A program made the translations under genes and the position numbers. The notes below the pieces were generated by a model. It had not been told where the DNA came from, did no database searches, and saw nothing but the letters and a program-made list of their open reading frames with translations. This document shows positions 52,383 to 61,216 of a stretch of 64,000 bases of DNA, piece by piece. Source of the stretch: Lentibacillus daqui (GTDB taxonomy: Bacteria; Bacillota; Bacilli; Bacillales; Amphibacillaceae); NCBI RefSeq assembly GCF_027186265.1, contig NZ_CP114176.1, positions 2,728,001 to 2,792,000 on the forward strand. The letters run 5' to 3'. Every line of letters begins with the position of its first letter. The first letter of the stretch is position 1.

Positions 52383-52664
52383 CTATCGTGTAAATTGAAT
52401 GGCGTCCGCAATCACTTTTTCATTTTCCACAAATGAGTCAATTGCCACCCCGGTCTCGTCCGCATTATTCTTCAACAACATTTTGTAGGAGGTTAAAATT
52501 TCTTCATACGTTTGTTTCATTTCGTTGATTTTTTCGACCATATCAAGGATGTTCGCTCCATTTATTTCCTTGGCAAAAGTCGTCTCCAATGACTCCCCAG
52601 CCGCCTGCAATTCCGCCAATGCCGACTCAATTGAAAACGGAGCGACCTTAATTTCCTGACTCAT
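52383..52664 (-). CDS. ywqI: YwqI-like (DUF5344) type VII helper protein
   Basis: 93 residues, helical: IKVAPFSIESALAELQAAGE, INEMKQTYEEILTSYKMLL. Matches the YwqI/Lap group encoded before YwqJ-type LXG toxins. It starts directly after ywqH and is the last intact gene before the orphan toxin end. Without an LXG partner its present role is unclear. Confidence 0.7.
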   Translation of the reverse strand: MSQEIKVAPFSIESALAELQAAGESLETTFAKEINGANILDMVEKINEMKQTYEEILTSYKMLLKNNADETGVAIDSFVENEKVIADAIQFTR

Positions 52665-53075
52665 TTATTTGTCCCCCTTTCCCTGTGCGTACAGGCCAGC
52701 AATTATAGTACGCTGGGCTGCGATACTTGCCTCCAGACTTTGAATCTCTAGTTTGATTTCCTGAATCTTTGCTTCCAACTTGGAAATTGCATCATCCAAT
52801 TGTTCATCGGAGATTTCAACATAGCTCTCTTGCAATTCATTTTCTCTTATGGAGTCAAAATCATCAGCCCACTCCCCGAACCAGGTAGTTGCCGTTAATT
52901 CCGGTTTTAAACAAAGTGGTTTTTTCGTATGAAAATCATTTTGGCAATCCGACAATTCCGATAAAGCCCGATTAAGCCGTTCTAATTCCTCTCTTTTCGC
53001 CTCCAACTGTAGACGCAACCCGCTGATTGCACCTTGAACAGACGCTATACTGCCAAGAGTCACTGCATTCATCAT
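52665..53075 (-). CDS. ywqH: YwqH-like (DUF5082) type VII helper protein
   Basis: About 136 residues from MMNAVTLGSIASVQGA, with GAGGTG upstream; the longer ORF begins near the predicted transcription start and is rejected. Coiled-coil segments at LEAKREELERLNRALSEL and ISKLEAKIQEIKLEIQSLEA flank a W-F-G turn (TTWFGEWADDFD), as in WXG-like secretion helpers. First gene of type VII locus 2, from the promoter at 53100-53180. Its locus 1 homologue is frameshifted. Confidence 0.72.
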   Translation of the reverse strand: MMNAVTLGSIASVQGAISGLRLQLEAKREELERLNRALSELSDCQNDFHTKKPLCLKPELTATTWFGEWADDFDSIRENELQESYVEISDEQLDDAISKLEAKIQEIKLEIQSLEASIAAQRTIIAGLYAQGKGDK

Positions 53076-53099
53076 TTTCACCTCTGCGTCCCGTGATAT

Positions 53100-53180
53100 A
53101 TTCCGAATGGGAAAACAAACCAATTAAACTAAATTATATGATACATTCGGCATAATTTCGAAGTGCCTTTTGATCTATTT
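53100..53180 (-). promoter_or_regulatory. Conserved promoter region of type VII locus 2
   Basis: The -10 TATAAT is at 53138-53133 on the minus strand, inside a block of about 80 bases shared with 32650-32735 despite unrelated surroundings. The leader would be about 50 bases. Confidence 0.7.
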
Positions 53181-53403
53181 TTCGGGAAACCAAGACTTTT
53201 AGCTTACTCGCAGAAAGGCAATCAGGAATTGCTGAAAAAATCCCCTGCCGACAAAACGCATGCAGTTATGTTCTCATGCGTTATATCAAATTTGCGACAG
53301 ACCTTGTTCACACTTTTTCAGCAGCCCGCGAGACAGTAGGGATTACCAAAACAGCCACGAAACAACACGGAACTTGTCATTTTTATCATGGGTCCAATAA
53401 TAT

Positions 53404-53580
53404 ATCAGCGGTTTTGAGCTGCCTATCAGCGGTTACGGGCGTTCTATCAGCGGTTTCGGGATTCCTATCAGCGATTCCGAGCTCCCTATCAGCGATTCCG
53501 AGCTCCCTATCAGCGGTTTCGGGATTCCTATCAGCGGTTTTGAGCTGCCTATCAGCGATTCCGAGCTTTCTATCAGCGAT
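53404..53580. repeat. Intergenic array, 21-bp period (ATCAGCG core)
   Basis: ATCAGCG starts at 53404, 53425, 53446, 53467, 53488, 53509, 53530, 53551 and 53572: nine copies, each exactly 21 bases apart. Linkers are of a few types (GATTCCGAGCTCC, GGTTTCGGGATTC, GGTTTTGAGCTGC) used more than once. It lies between gabR and the type VII promoter; the 53181-53403 part of the gap shows nothing else. Confidence 0.9.
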
Positions 53581-53643
53581 CCGTAAAGCCACGCCAAGAA
53601 ACACGTGGTAGATTTCGGCCTGAACATCGTGTGATCAATCCTT

Positions 53644-55050
53644 CTACCCTAGCAAAACCCGCTCCAACCGCTTCACCGCTTCCGGGATCTGCTCCTCCTG
53701 AATATTGGCAAATCCCAACACCAGATCAACTACCCCCGGCGTTTGATACTTATTCGCCAACATAAATCGGCGCATCGAATAGATTTCTAGCTTTTTCCTT
53801 TTTGCATCTTCTTCTACTTCTTCATATGATTTCTTTGTTTGAAACCGAGCCAAAAAATGCAAGCCAGCCGGAATATCTTCTATGGCCACCTTTTCCCCAA
53901 AGCGTTCACGGATCTGCCCCATTAATTCCTTGCGTTTCGATTCATAATGGTGTGTCATCCGTTTAAGGTGACGCGCATATGCTCCTGTTTCAATGAAATA
54001 ATATAGTGTATACAGCGATAGTGCGTTACTGCTTTGCATCAGATGCCGATAATGTTTCCGGTATTTCCTTAACATATCCGGCGGCAATACCATGTAGCTG
54101 ATCCGCAACCCGGGCAGGATGGTTTTGGAAAACGTACCTGTATAAATGATCCGTTGATTTTGGTCCAGACTTTGCAATGATGGAATACTATCGGTTTCAT
54201 ATTTAAATTCACTATCATAATCATCCTCGATAATATACCGATCCTGACCCTGGGTTGACCAATTCAATAATTCAATCCTTCTGTTAATCGGCATAATTTT
54301 ACCAGTGGGAAATTGATGGGACGGGGTGACAAACAAGTAATTAATGCTGCAGTCATCAACCTCATCCATGGCAATCCCCTTGTCATCAATAGGAAGTGCA
54401 CGCACATCAAAGCCCATATTTTTCAAAAGCGTATAGAAACGGGAATAACCCGGATCCTCTACTGCAACAACGCTGTCCCGCTTGCTTAATCCCATTAAAT
54501 TGCGAATTAACAATTGTGTGCCCGCGCCAATAACAATTTGTTCCGGTTCGCAAACCACTCCACGTGACATCGCGATCATCCGAGCGATCGTTTGCCGTAC
54601 CATATATGGTCCCTGAAAATGGCCAAGCTCCGATAGTTCACGTTTATGATTGGCAATCGCTTTTTGCTGGCATTTCATCCATTCCTGAACGGGAAACATG
54701 GATATATCGGATGTCATATGGGATAGGGAGAGCCAGCCTTCTTTGTTCTGCGTGCATTCTTTCAAATCTTTCGGTAACTTCTGCAGGCTTCCTCTCTGTA
54801 TAAACGGGGTAATATTTTCTACATAATAACCTTTTCTTTCTTTGGTATAAATATATCCTTCTGCCAGTAGCTGTTCATAAGCATTTGTCACAGTATTCAC
54901 ACTGACCTGCAATTGCTCGGCAAGCTGCCGTTTAGAAGGAAGCTTTTCATTAGCCTGCAATCGACCGTTCATCATATGTTCCTTTAAACGTTCATAAATT
55001 TGCTGATATAGATTTTTTCTGCACTCCATTTTATCCAACGTAAACAACAT
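53644..55050 (-). CDS. gabR: GabR-type MocR regulator (GntR HTH fused to aminotransferase fold)
   Basis: About 468 residues from MLFTLDKMECRKNLYQQI (GGAGG upstream). Winged helix at about 10-75 (SKRQLAEQLQVSVNTVTNAY), linker, then a PLP fold-type I domain with TGTFSKTILPGLRISYMVLP, whose Lys should bind PLP. In B. subtilis GabR with PLP and GABA activates gabT-gabD and represses itself. It is divergent from gabT with a 107-base shared control region. Confidence 0.88.
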   Translation of the reverse strand: MLFTLDKMECRKNLYQQIYERLKEHMMNGRLQANEKLPSKRQLAEQLQVSVNTVTNAYEQLLAEGYIYTKERKGYYVENITPFIQRGSLQKLPKDLKECTQNKEGWLSLSHMTSDISMFPVQEWMKCQQKAIANHKRELSELGHFQGPYMVRQTIARMIAMSRGVVCEPEQIVIGAGTQLLIRNLMGLSKRDSVVAVEDPGYSRFYTLLKNMGFDVRALPIDDKGIAMDEVDDCSINYLFVTPSHQFPTGKIMPINRRIELLNWSTQGQDRYIIEDDYDSEFKYETDSIPSLQSLDQNQRIIYTGTFSKTILPGLRISYMVLPPDMLRKYRKHYRHLMQSSNALSLYTLYYFIETGAYARHLKRMTHHYESKRKELMGQIRERFGEKVAIEDIPAGLHFLARFQTKKSYEEVEEDAKRKKLEIYSMRRFMLANKYQTPGVVDLVLGFANIQEEQIPEAVKRLERVLLG

Positions 55051-55065
55051 AAGATAATCCTCCAT

Positions 55066-55110
55066 CTGGTACCTATAGAAATTAACAACTGGTACTTTTC
55101 ATTATACCAG
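55066..55110. promoter_or_regulatory. GabR binding boxes in the gabR-gabT control region
   Basis: CTGGTAC occurs at 55066-55072 and again at 55089-55095, and the inverted form ATACCAG at 55104-55110. GabR of B. subtilis binds repeated ATACCA-type boxes in the same place (established knowledge). Confidence 0.65.
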
Positions 55111-55157
55111 ATATTTGTCATACTTATCACTATATTGGAAAGAAGGAGTGACTTTTG

Positions 55158-56459
55158 ATGACAACATCTTTGCTAACAACAGAAGAATTACAAGCCAAAC
55201 GACAACAGTATATCCCGCGTGGTGTAAGTAACGGGAATTTGAATATTGCCGCATATGCCAGCGGTGCAACTGTAACAGATATCGAAGGAAAAGAATGGAT
55301 TGATTTTGCAGGTGCAATTGGTACATTAAATGTCGGCCATACCCATCCAAAAGTAACCGAAGCTGTCAAACAACAAGTTGATCGTTTTCTCCATCCCGGC
55401 TTCAATGTGATGATGTATGAAGGGTATATTAATCTAGCCGAGAAATTATGCGAGATTACACCTGGCACATTTGATAAACAAGCGATATTATTGAATTCAG
55501 GAGCAGAAGCTGTTGAAAATGCGGTAAAAGCCGCCCGCCGCTATACAGGCAGACAAGCTGTGGTTTCCTTTACCCGTGGTTTCCATGGCCGAACGAATAT
55601 GACGATGAGTATGACAAGCAAAGTGAAACCATACAAATTTGGCTTTGGCCCCTTTGCACCAGAGGTTTATCAAGCACCATATCCATACACATACCATAAG
55701 CCGGATACCATGACAGAGGAAGCTTATGTTGACCAAAAAATTGCTGAATTTGAAGATTTTTTCCTTTCTACAGTAGCACCTGAGACTGTGGCATGTGTGG
55801 TTATGGAGCCTGTTCAAGGAGAAGGCGGTTTTGTCATTCCACCGAAAAAATTCGTCCAATTTGTAAGCGATTACTGTAAGGAACATGGCATTGTTTTTGT
55901 TGCCGATGAAATTCAGACAGGTTTTGGACGAACCGGAAAATTATTTGCCATCGACCATTTCGATGTCGTACCTGACCTCATTACCGTATCAAAATCATTG
56001 GCCGCCGGTCTGCCGTTAAGCGGTGTAGTTGGACGCAATGAAATTTTAAATGCTGCTGAACCCGGTGAATTAGGCGGCACATACGCTGGTAGCCCTGTTG
56101 CTTGTGCAGCTGCATTGGCTGTCATCGATGTAATGGAAGAAGAACAGCTATCAGCAAAAGCGGAGACAATCGGACAGAAAATAGAAGATAAATTAAACGA
56201 ATTAAAGGAGAAACACGCCTATATCGGTGAAGTTCGCCGTCTTGGTGCGATGGTTGCAGCTGAACTGGTTACTGACCGAACAGAAAAACTGCCTAACAAA
56301 CAAAAAACCAGTGAAATTGTGAAATATGCCAATGACAATGGCCTGTTACTACTTTCGGCTGGACTAAAAGGCAATGTGATCCGCTTTTTGGCACCACTTG
56401 TTATTACCAATGAAGAATTAAATAAAGGACTGGACATTTTGGAAAAAGCTTTTGAATAA
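55158..56459 (+). CDS. gabT: 4-aminobutyrate aminotransferase
   Basis: 433 residues from the ATG at 55158 (GAAGGAG upstream). Class III aminotransferase: NSGAEAVENAVKAARRYTGR, FVADEIQTGFGRTGKLF and PLP Lys279 in ITVSKSLAAGLPLSGVVGR. Transfers the amino group of GABA to 2-oxoglutarate, giving succinate semialdehyde, which the gabD product at 57858 oxidises. Opens the operon gabT-gabP-gabD. Confidence 0.92.
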   Translation: MTTSLLTTEELQAKRQQYIPRGVSNGNLNIAAYASGATVTDIEGKEWIDFAGAIGTLNVGHTHPKVTEAVKQQVDRFLHPGFNVMMYEGYINLAEKLCEITPGTFDKQAILLNSGAEAVENAVKAARRYTGRQAVVSFTRGFHGRTNMTMSMTSKVKPYKFGFGPFAPEVYQAPYPYTYHKPDTMTEEAYVDQKIAEFEDFFLSTVAPETVACVVMEPVQGEGGFVIPPKKFVQFVSDYCKEHGIVFVADEIQTGFGRTGKLFAIDHFDVVPDLITVSKSLAAGLPLSGVVGRNEILNAAEPGELGGTYAGSPVACAAALAVIDVMEEEQLSAKAETIGQKIEDKLNELKEKHAYIGEVRRLGAMVAAELVTDRTEKLPNKQKTSEIVKYANDNGLLLLSAGLKGNVIRFLAPLVITNEELNKGLDILEKAFE

Positions 56460-56494
56460 ATTACAGTATCACTTACACATCAGGGGGGAACAAC

Positions 56495-57907
56495 ATGAAC
56501 AAAAAATTTTCCAAATCAATGTCCATGACCGATGTTTTATTTTTAGCAATGGGAGCAATGCTTGGCTGGGGTTGGGTTGTTCTCTCCGGTGAATGGATAA
56601 CTACTGCCGGATTTTTGGGAAGTGTGATCTCGTTTATCATTGGTGGGCTTTTGGTTATCTTTATTGGCATGACATACGCTGAATTGGCAGCAGCAATACC
56701 GGAAACAGGTGGCGGACTTGTTTTTGTGCTACGGGCATTTGGCAAAAGGAGTGCATTTGTTGCGGCATGGGCAGTTCTATTTGGCTATGTGTCTGTCATG
56801 ACTTTTGAGGCTGTAGCACTACCAACTGTTATAGATTACGTTATCCCCGTCCATCATCAAGTTTATCTATGGTCATTAGGCGGATGGGATGTTTATTTAA
56901 CGTGGGTGATGATCGGTTCTATTGGGGCCATACTATTAACAGCACTTAACTATTTTGGCATTAAGCCGGCAGCCATTTTCCAGTCCGTGTTTACGGTCGC
57001 AATCGTATTAGTTGGAATCCTTTTAGTGTTTGGCGCAATAAAAAATGGGAATATGACTAATGTACAGCCACTTTTTAAGCATGGCGTTGGTGGAACAATG
57101 TCCGTACTCATTATGATCCCGTTTTTATTTGTCGGGTTTGACGTTATTCCACAAGTGGCATCGGAAATAAAAGCACCACCAAAAATTATTGGCCGAATAT
57201 TAATTGTTTCCATTATTACCTCAGTTATTTTCTATTTATTAATTGTTTTCGGGGTTACGGTAGGGCTAACAGATTCGCAACTTGCTGTAACAGAATTGGC
57301 AACTGCCGATGCGATGGTGAATTTGTTTGGTAGTCAATGGTTTGGAACACTGCTTGTCTTGGGCGGGGTTGCCGGCATTATAACAAGTTGGAATGCATTT
57401 ATTATCGGTGCCAGCCGGATTCTTTATGCAATGGCCATTCGTGACATGATTCCAAAATGGTTTGGTTATATTCATCCAAAATACAAAACGCCAACAAATG
57501 CGATCGTCTTTTTGGGAGTGTTGGCCTTCCTTGCCCCATTTATGGGAAGACCGGCACTGGTATGGATTGTCAATGCTGGTGGCGTTGGTATTGTTGTCGG
57601 GTATCTTATTGTTTCCATTTCATTTTTACAATTACGGAGGGCAGAATCAGATTTACACAGACCATACAAAGTGAAATACTGGCGCACGGTTGGTACACTA
57701 GCAATTGTATTAAGTATTCTTTTCATAAGCTTCTATTTACCCGGTATGCCATCTTCACTTAGTTGGCCGAGTGAATGGATTATTCTAGGTATTTGGTGCA
57801 TCATCGGATTTGGTCTATACATGATACAAACAAAAACAATTAAAGGAGACACTAACAATGTCAAATCAATTCAACGTAACGAACCCAGCCACGGGGGAAG
57901 TCATTAA
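56495..57907 (+). CDS. gabP: APC-family permease, probable GABA transporter
   Basis: 470 residues, 12 helices. GAMLGWGWVVLSGEWITTAG, then AELAAAIPETGGGLVFVLRA and PFLFVGFDVIPQVASEIKAP. Lies 35 bases after gabT (GGGGGGAACA ribosome site) and overlaps gabD by 50 bases. Position suggests GABA uptake; by sequence it is an APC member not especially close to classic GabP, so the symbol is by context. Confidence 0.75.
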   Translation: MNKKFSKSMSMTDVLFLAMGAMLGWGWVVLSGEWITTAGFLGSVISFIIGGLLVIFIGMTYAELAAAIPETGGGLVFVLRAFGKRSAFVAAWAVLFGYVSVMTFEAVALPTVIDYVIPVHHQVYLWSLGGWDVYLTWVMIGSIGAILLTALNYFGIKPAAIFQSVFTVAIVLVGILLVFGAIKNGNMTNVQPLFKHGVGGTMSVLIMIPFLFVGFDVIPQVASEIKAPPKIIGRILIVSIITSVIFYLLIVFGVTVGLTDSQLAVTELATADAMVNLFGSQWFGTLLVLGGVAGIITSWNAFIIGASRILYAMAIRDMIPKWFGYIHPKYKTPTNAIVFLGVLAFLAPFMGRPALVWIVNAGGVGIVVGYLIVSISFLQLRRAESDLHRPYKVKYWRTVGTLAIVLSILFISFYLPGMPSSLSWPSEWIILGIWCIIGFGLYMIQTKTIKGDTNNVKSIQRNEPSHGGSH

Positions 57908-59249
57908 GGAAGTCAAAATGGATAGTGAGGAGGAAATCAAGCAAAAACTGGAGCTTGGACACAAGGCTTTTAAGGAATGGGCAAAAGTCAATGCCCATGA
58001 ACGCTCCCGTTTACTGCAGGCATGGTCCAACAAAGTAAAAGAAAACAAACAAGAAATCGCTGAAATCATGACCAAGGAAAATGGAAAACCAATGCATGAA
58101 TCATTAGGCGAAGTGGACTATGCAGCAAGTTATATTGACTGGTATGCCGAAGAAGCAAAACGGATTTACGGCCGTACCATTCCGGCAAATGCGGAATCCA
58201 AGCGCATTATTGTCAGTCATCAACCAGTTGGACTTGTCGCAGCAATTACCCCTTGGAACTTCCCGGCTGCCATGATGACCAGAAAAGCGGCACCGGCACT
58301 TGCAGCAGGCTGTTCTTTTATTGTCAAACCAGCAGTCGAAACACCGTTAACTGCGATTCGCATCGTCGAACTAGCCCATGAAGCGGGGATTCCCGAGGAT
58401 GTTGTGCAATGTGTAAATACTCGCGGAAGTGTCGCCGGAGATATTTTTACCAATAGCGATTACGTCCGGAAGATCACGTTTACCGGCTCGACTCCTGTTG
58501 GTAAAACGTTGATCAAGAACAGCGCTGACTCGGTTAAGCATGTAACGATGGAATTAGGTGGTCATGCCCCGCTGATCGTTGCAGAGGATGCCGATCTTGA
58601 CTTTGCCGTAAAACAAACAATCGCAACCAAATTTAGAAATGCCGGACAAACCTGCGTCTGTGCCAACCGGCTGATTATCCATGAAAATGTTGCTGAAGAA
58701 TATGGTAAAAAGCTGAGAGAAGAAGTGGAAAAACTCAAGGTCGGCAATGGTATGGATGAAGGTACGGATGTTGGACCAATCATCAACAAAAAAGGCTACG
58801 ATAAGATTGTTGATCAGGTAAACGATGCGGTGGAAAAAGGCGCCGAAGTTTTGGTGGGTAATAAATATGATACTGATGACGACAAAGGCTATTACTTTGT
58901 TTATCCAACTGTATTAAAAAATGTCGATGATAACATGGATATCATGCACGAAGAAACATTTGGCCCGATCGCTCCGATTACTACTTTTAAAGAGCTGGAC
59001 GAAGCGGTAAAAATCGCCAATAATACGCCATACGGTCTGGCAGCCTATTTCTTCACCAATGATTACCGAACCGGGACATACTTACATGATCACCTTGACT
59101 TCGGAATTGTTGGCTGGAATGATGGCGGACCATCCGCTGCCCATGCACCATTTGGCGGCATGAAGGAAAGCGGTCTTGGCCGTGAAGGTGGCATCGAAGG
59201 AATTGAACCTTATTTGGAAACGAAGTACTTATCGATTGGGAATTTGTAA
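57858..59249 (+). CDS. gabD: Succinate-semialdehyde dehydrogenase
   Basis: 463 residues; AAAGGAG precedes the ATG inside the end of gabP. Catalytic Glu232 (MELGGHAPLI) and Cys266 (NAGQTCVCAN) are present, with the cofactor region FTGSTPVGKTL. Completes GABA breakdown to succinate. A paralogue lies at 35159-36574. A terminator 12 bases after the stop ends the operon. Confidence 0.9.
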   Translation: MSNQFNVTNPATGEVIKEVKMDSEEEIKQKLELGHKAFKEWAKVNAHERSRLLQAWSNKVKENKQEIAEIMTKENGKPMHESLGEVDYAASYIDWYAEEAKRIYGRTIPANAESKRIIVSHQPVGLVAAITPWNFPAAMMTRKAAPALAAGCSFIVKPAVETPLTAIRIVELAHEAGIPEDVVQCVNTRGSVAGDIFTNSDYVRKITFTGSTPVGKTLIKNSADSVKHVTMELGGHAPLIVAEDADLDFAVKQTIATKFRNAGQTCVCANRLIIHENVAEEYGKKLREEVEKLKVGNGMDEGTDVGPIINKKGYDKIVDQVNDAVEKGAEVLVGNKYDTDDDKGYYFVYPTVLKNVDDNMDIMHEETFGPIAPITTFKELDEAVKIANNTPYGLAAYFFTNDYRTGTYLHDHLDFGIVGWNDGGPSAAHAPFGGMKESGLGREGGIEGIEPYLETKYLSIGNL

Positions 59250-59260
59250 AACTAAATTTA

Positions 59261-59296
59261 AAAACCAGAGCTGCATCTTTGTGTAGCTCTGGTTTT
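59261..59296 (+). terminator. Terminator of the gab operon
   Basis: AAAACCAGAGCT pairs perfectly with AGCTCTGGTTTT around a 12-base loop, followed by a short AT-rich tail. Confidence 0.85.
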
Positions 59297-59463
59297 ATAT
59301 AGTTGCATCAATGATTTCCATATTTGTCTCCCACTGCTTTCGCCTAAGCATGGTGCTCCTGATCTTGAAGATCTTTATTCTTATATTTTCCCAATATGAA
59401 AACACTCGAAAAATCCCTTATTAATTACAGTATAAATGATTGCAATATGTTACAATAAACATA

Positions 59464-59680
59464 ATAGACTGGCTTCGCATGAGGGGTTTGGTAGCACTGT
59501 CGACCTGCCGTTAGTCTTCGTTGGGAGACTTCCCGGGGAGGGAGGTGCTTACCAATGGACATTGTTAGTGCACTAACGCTGATGATATCTTTCGGGATGT
59601 TGGTGGCGTTTATTATGTCTGACAAAAACCATAAAAAATAATCCCTCATGCACTTTAGCCGGTAAGTGAGGGATTATTTT
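59464..59680 (+). ncRNA. Type I toxin mRNA with folded leader
   Basis: An extended -10 (TGTTACAAT, 59448-59456) precedes the transcript. AGACTG (59466) and GAGGGGTTTGGTAG (59481-59494) near the 5' end are complementary to CAGTCT (59711) and CTACCAACCCCTC (59687-59699) downstream. The mRNA could end at the hairpin 59637-59678, or read on and fold end to end. Such long-range pairing controls translation in known type I toxins. Confidence 0.55.
59555..59641 (+). CDS. Small hydrophobic type I toxin peptide (holin-like)
   Basis: 28 codons: one membrane helix, MDIVSALTLMISFGMLVAFI, followed by a polar tail MSDKNHKK. GGGAGGGAGG lies just upstream. The pattern (short N-terminal stub, LTLMISFGM core, lysine-rich end) matches the putative holin-like toxin family to which TxpA/BsrG-type peptides are compared. 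A strong terminator directly overlaps the stop codon. Too short for standard gene calling. Confidence 0.75.
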   Translation: MDIVSALTLMISFGMLVAFIMSDKNHKK

Positions 59681-59790
59681 CCTGAGCTACCAACCCCTCT
59701 TGTCGGGGTTCAGTCTATTGTGACCGTTCCATGTATCAGCATGGACGGTCTTTATTATTGTATGCACTTATAACTTTTCTATGTTCATTA
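59637..59790 (-). ncRNA. Antisense RNA antitoxin (candidate)
   Basis: On the minus strand TGTACA (59814-59809) and an extended -10 TGGTATAAT (-10 at 59792-59787) are 16 bases apart. A transcript from about 59780 would run over the downstream hairpin (ACCGTCCATG...CATGGAACGGT) and the toxin 3' end, and stop at the TGAGGGATTATTTTTT hairpin near 59637. That makes an RNA of about 150 bases antisense to the end of the toxin mRNA, as RatA is to txpA. Confidence 0.6.
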
Positions 59791-60046
59791 TACCACGAAA
59801 TTAATGTTTGTACACATTTTTATCCTGTTATTCCAATATTCATTTTACGGCTCAATTTACAAAAACGCCATTTGTTTAACATGGATTAAAACAGGCATTT
59901 GTAACCCGCTTGGTTGAACTATCTTCATTTTAAACGTTTATAAGAAAAGGGATTTATTGTTTTGGGATGTATCCCCCACTTCGATTAATTTTTGAAAAGG
60001 TAAGTAGAAGTGGGGGCATTATTTAAAAACACAAATTGCGTCGCCC

Positions 60047-61216
60047 CTACGCATGTTCCCTGGCAACCCCTTTCCACACAAAGGTGAGGCCAACACCTAT
60101 GGCCAGTAATATAGCTGCGAAGTAAAAAGGAAAATCCAAATTGATATCGAACAAAAGCCCACCAATCACTGGCCCGATCACGTTACCGATACTCGTAAAC
60201 ATGGAGTTCATCCCGGCAACAAAGCCTTGCTCATTTCCCGCAATCCTTGACAGGTAATTAGTAACAGTCGGACGCATTAAGTCAAAACCGACAAAAATAG
60301 TTACTGTAACAAGCAATATTGTGTAATATTCGTGCACGAAGGTCATTATTAACACCAAAACTGTCGAGAAAATCAAGCAGTAACGGATTAACCGAATCTC
60401 TCCAAACCATTTGATAAAGTAACCAAAAAAGACAACCTGAAATACCGCACCTAATATACCGCCACCCGAAATCATAATGGCAATATCTGTCGGTGTAAAA
60501 CCAAATTTATGGTCGGCAAACAAGGAAAATAACGATTCAAACGATGACAGACCAAACGAAAAAATAAAGATAATCAAAAAAGAAATAAGATAGACTGGTG
60601 TAAATATTCGCTTCCAGCCCGTTGTTTGTGCTCCCGGCACCTGTTGTACAGCGTCATGATGCCGCTCAGGCTCATGCAGTAAAATAACCGAAAATACAAC
60701 CGCCACCAACGCAAAACCAGCAGCAAAGAAAAATGGTACCCTGGTTCCAATCCCTGCCAAAAAACCTCCTACTCCTGGTCCGATGATAAATCCTGTGTTA
60801 ATGGCCGCTGACATATATCCAAGTGCTTTTGGGCGGTATTCAAGCGAAGTAATATCGGCAATATAAGCCGTAACCGCGGACATGATAAAAGCTGCACTGA
60901 CACCGCCAAACATGCGCGAAATGAATAGTACAACAACATCCTGCCCAATACCGAATAGAAATTCAGAAAAGGCAAAGATGACCAATCCAATTACAATCAT
61001 TCTCTTCCGCCCCAAACGATCCACCCATTTTCCGGCAATCGGTGAAGCCAGCAGCTGTAAAAAGGCAAATGCCGCAACAAGATATCCAGCAATTGAACCG
61101 GATAAATGTAATTCATTTATAATGGTTGGCACAACGGGAATAACAAGACTAACTCCCAAAAATGCCAAAAATAAATTTGCTAATACGATGATAAGCGCCA
61201 TTTTGTTTTTTTCCAT
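60047..61216 (-). CDS. DHA1-family multidrug MFS exporter (NorA/Blt-like)
   Basis: 389 residues, 12 helices. IIVLANLFLAFLGVSLVIPV and WVDRLGRKRMIVIGLVIFA (motif A) are followed by GYMSAAINTGFIIGPGVGGF (motif C), as in the NorA/Bmr/Blt group. The predicted function is proton-driven export of hydrophobic cations or fluoroquinolone-like drugs. Monocistronic; no adjacent regulator. The 61217-61627 gap upstream holds a GCTTGG-type hairpin near 61489-61530 and nothing else I can name. Confidence 0.85.
   Translation of the reverse strand: MEKNKMALIIVLANLFLAFLGVSLVIPVVPTIINELHLSGSIAGYLVAAFAFLQLLASPIAGKWVDRLGRKRMIVIGLVIFAFSEFLFGIGQDVVVLFISRMFGGVSAAFIMSAVTAYIADITSLEYRPKALGYMSAAINTGFIIGPGVGGFLAGIGTRVPFFFAAGFALVAVVFSVILLHEPERHHDAVQQVPGAQTTGWKRIFTPVYLISFLIIFIFSFGLSSFESLFSLFADHKFGFTPTDIAIMISGGGILGAVFQVVFFGYFIKWFGEIRLIRYCLIFSTVLVLIMTFVHEYYTILLVTVTIFVGFDLMRPTVTNYLSRIAGNEQGFVAGMNSMFTSIGNVIGPVIGGLLFDINLDFPFYFAAILLAIGVGLTFVWKGVAREHA

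Noticed and set aside
23773..53123. A complete type VII secretion system
   Set aside because: Only effectors, helpers and immunity genes are present; no EssB, EssC or YukD-like core gene was seen, so the machinery must be elsewhere.
32841..53580. Repeat arrays as CRISPR
   Set aside because: Units are contiguous 21-base repeats with no unique spacers of 30 or more bases, and no cas genes are present.
53276..53611. Plus-strand ORF with LSAIPSSLSAV-type repeats
   Set aside because: Translation of the ATCAGCG array; no start signal and it would run against the locus. Noncoding repeat is simpler.
59973..60016. CCCCCACTTC/GAAGTGGGGG stem between the type I module and the MFS gene
   Set aside because: A clear 10-bp stem, but the loop is 24 bases and neither strand has a T-run; I could not decide between a terminator and an RNA element.
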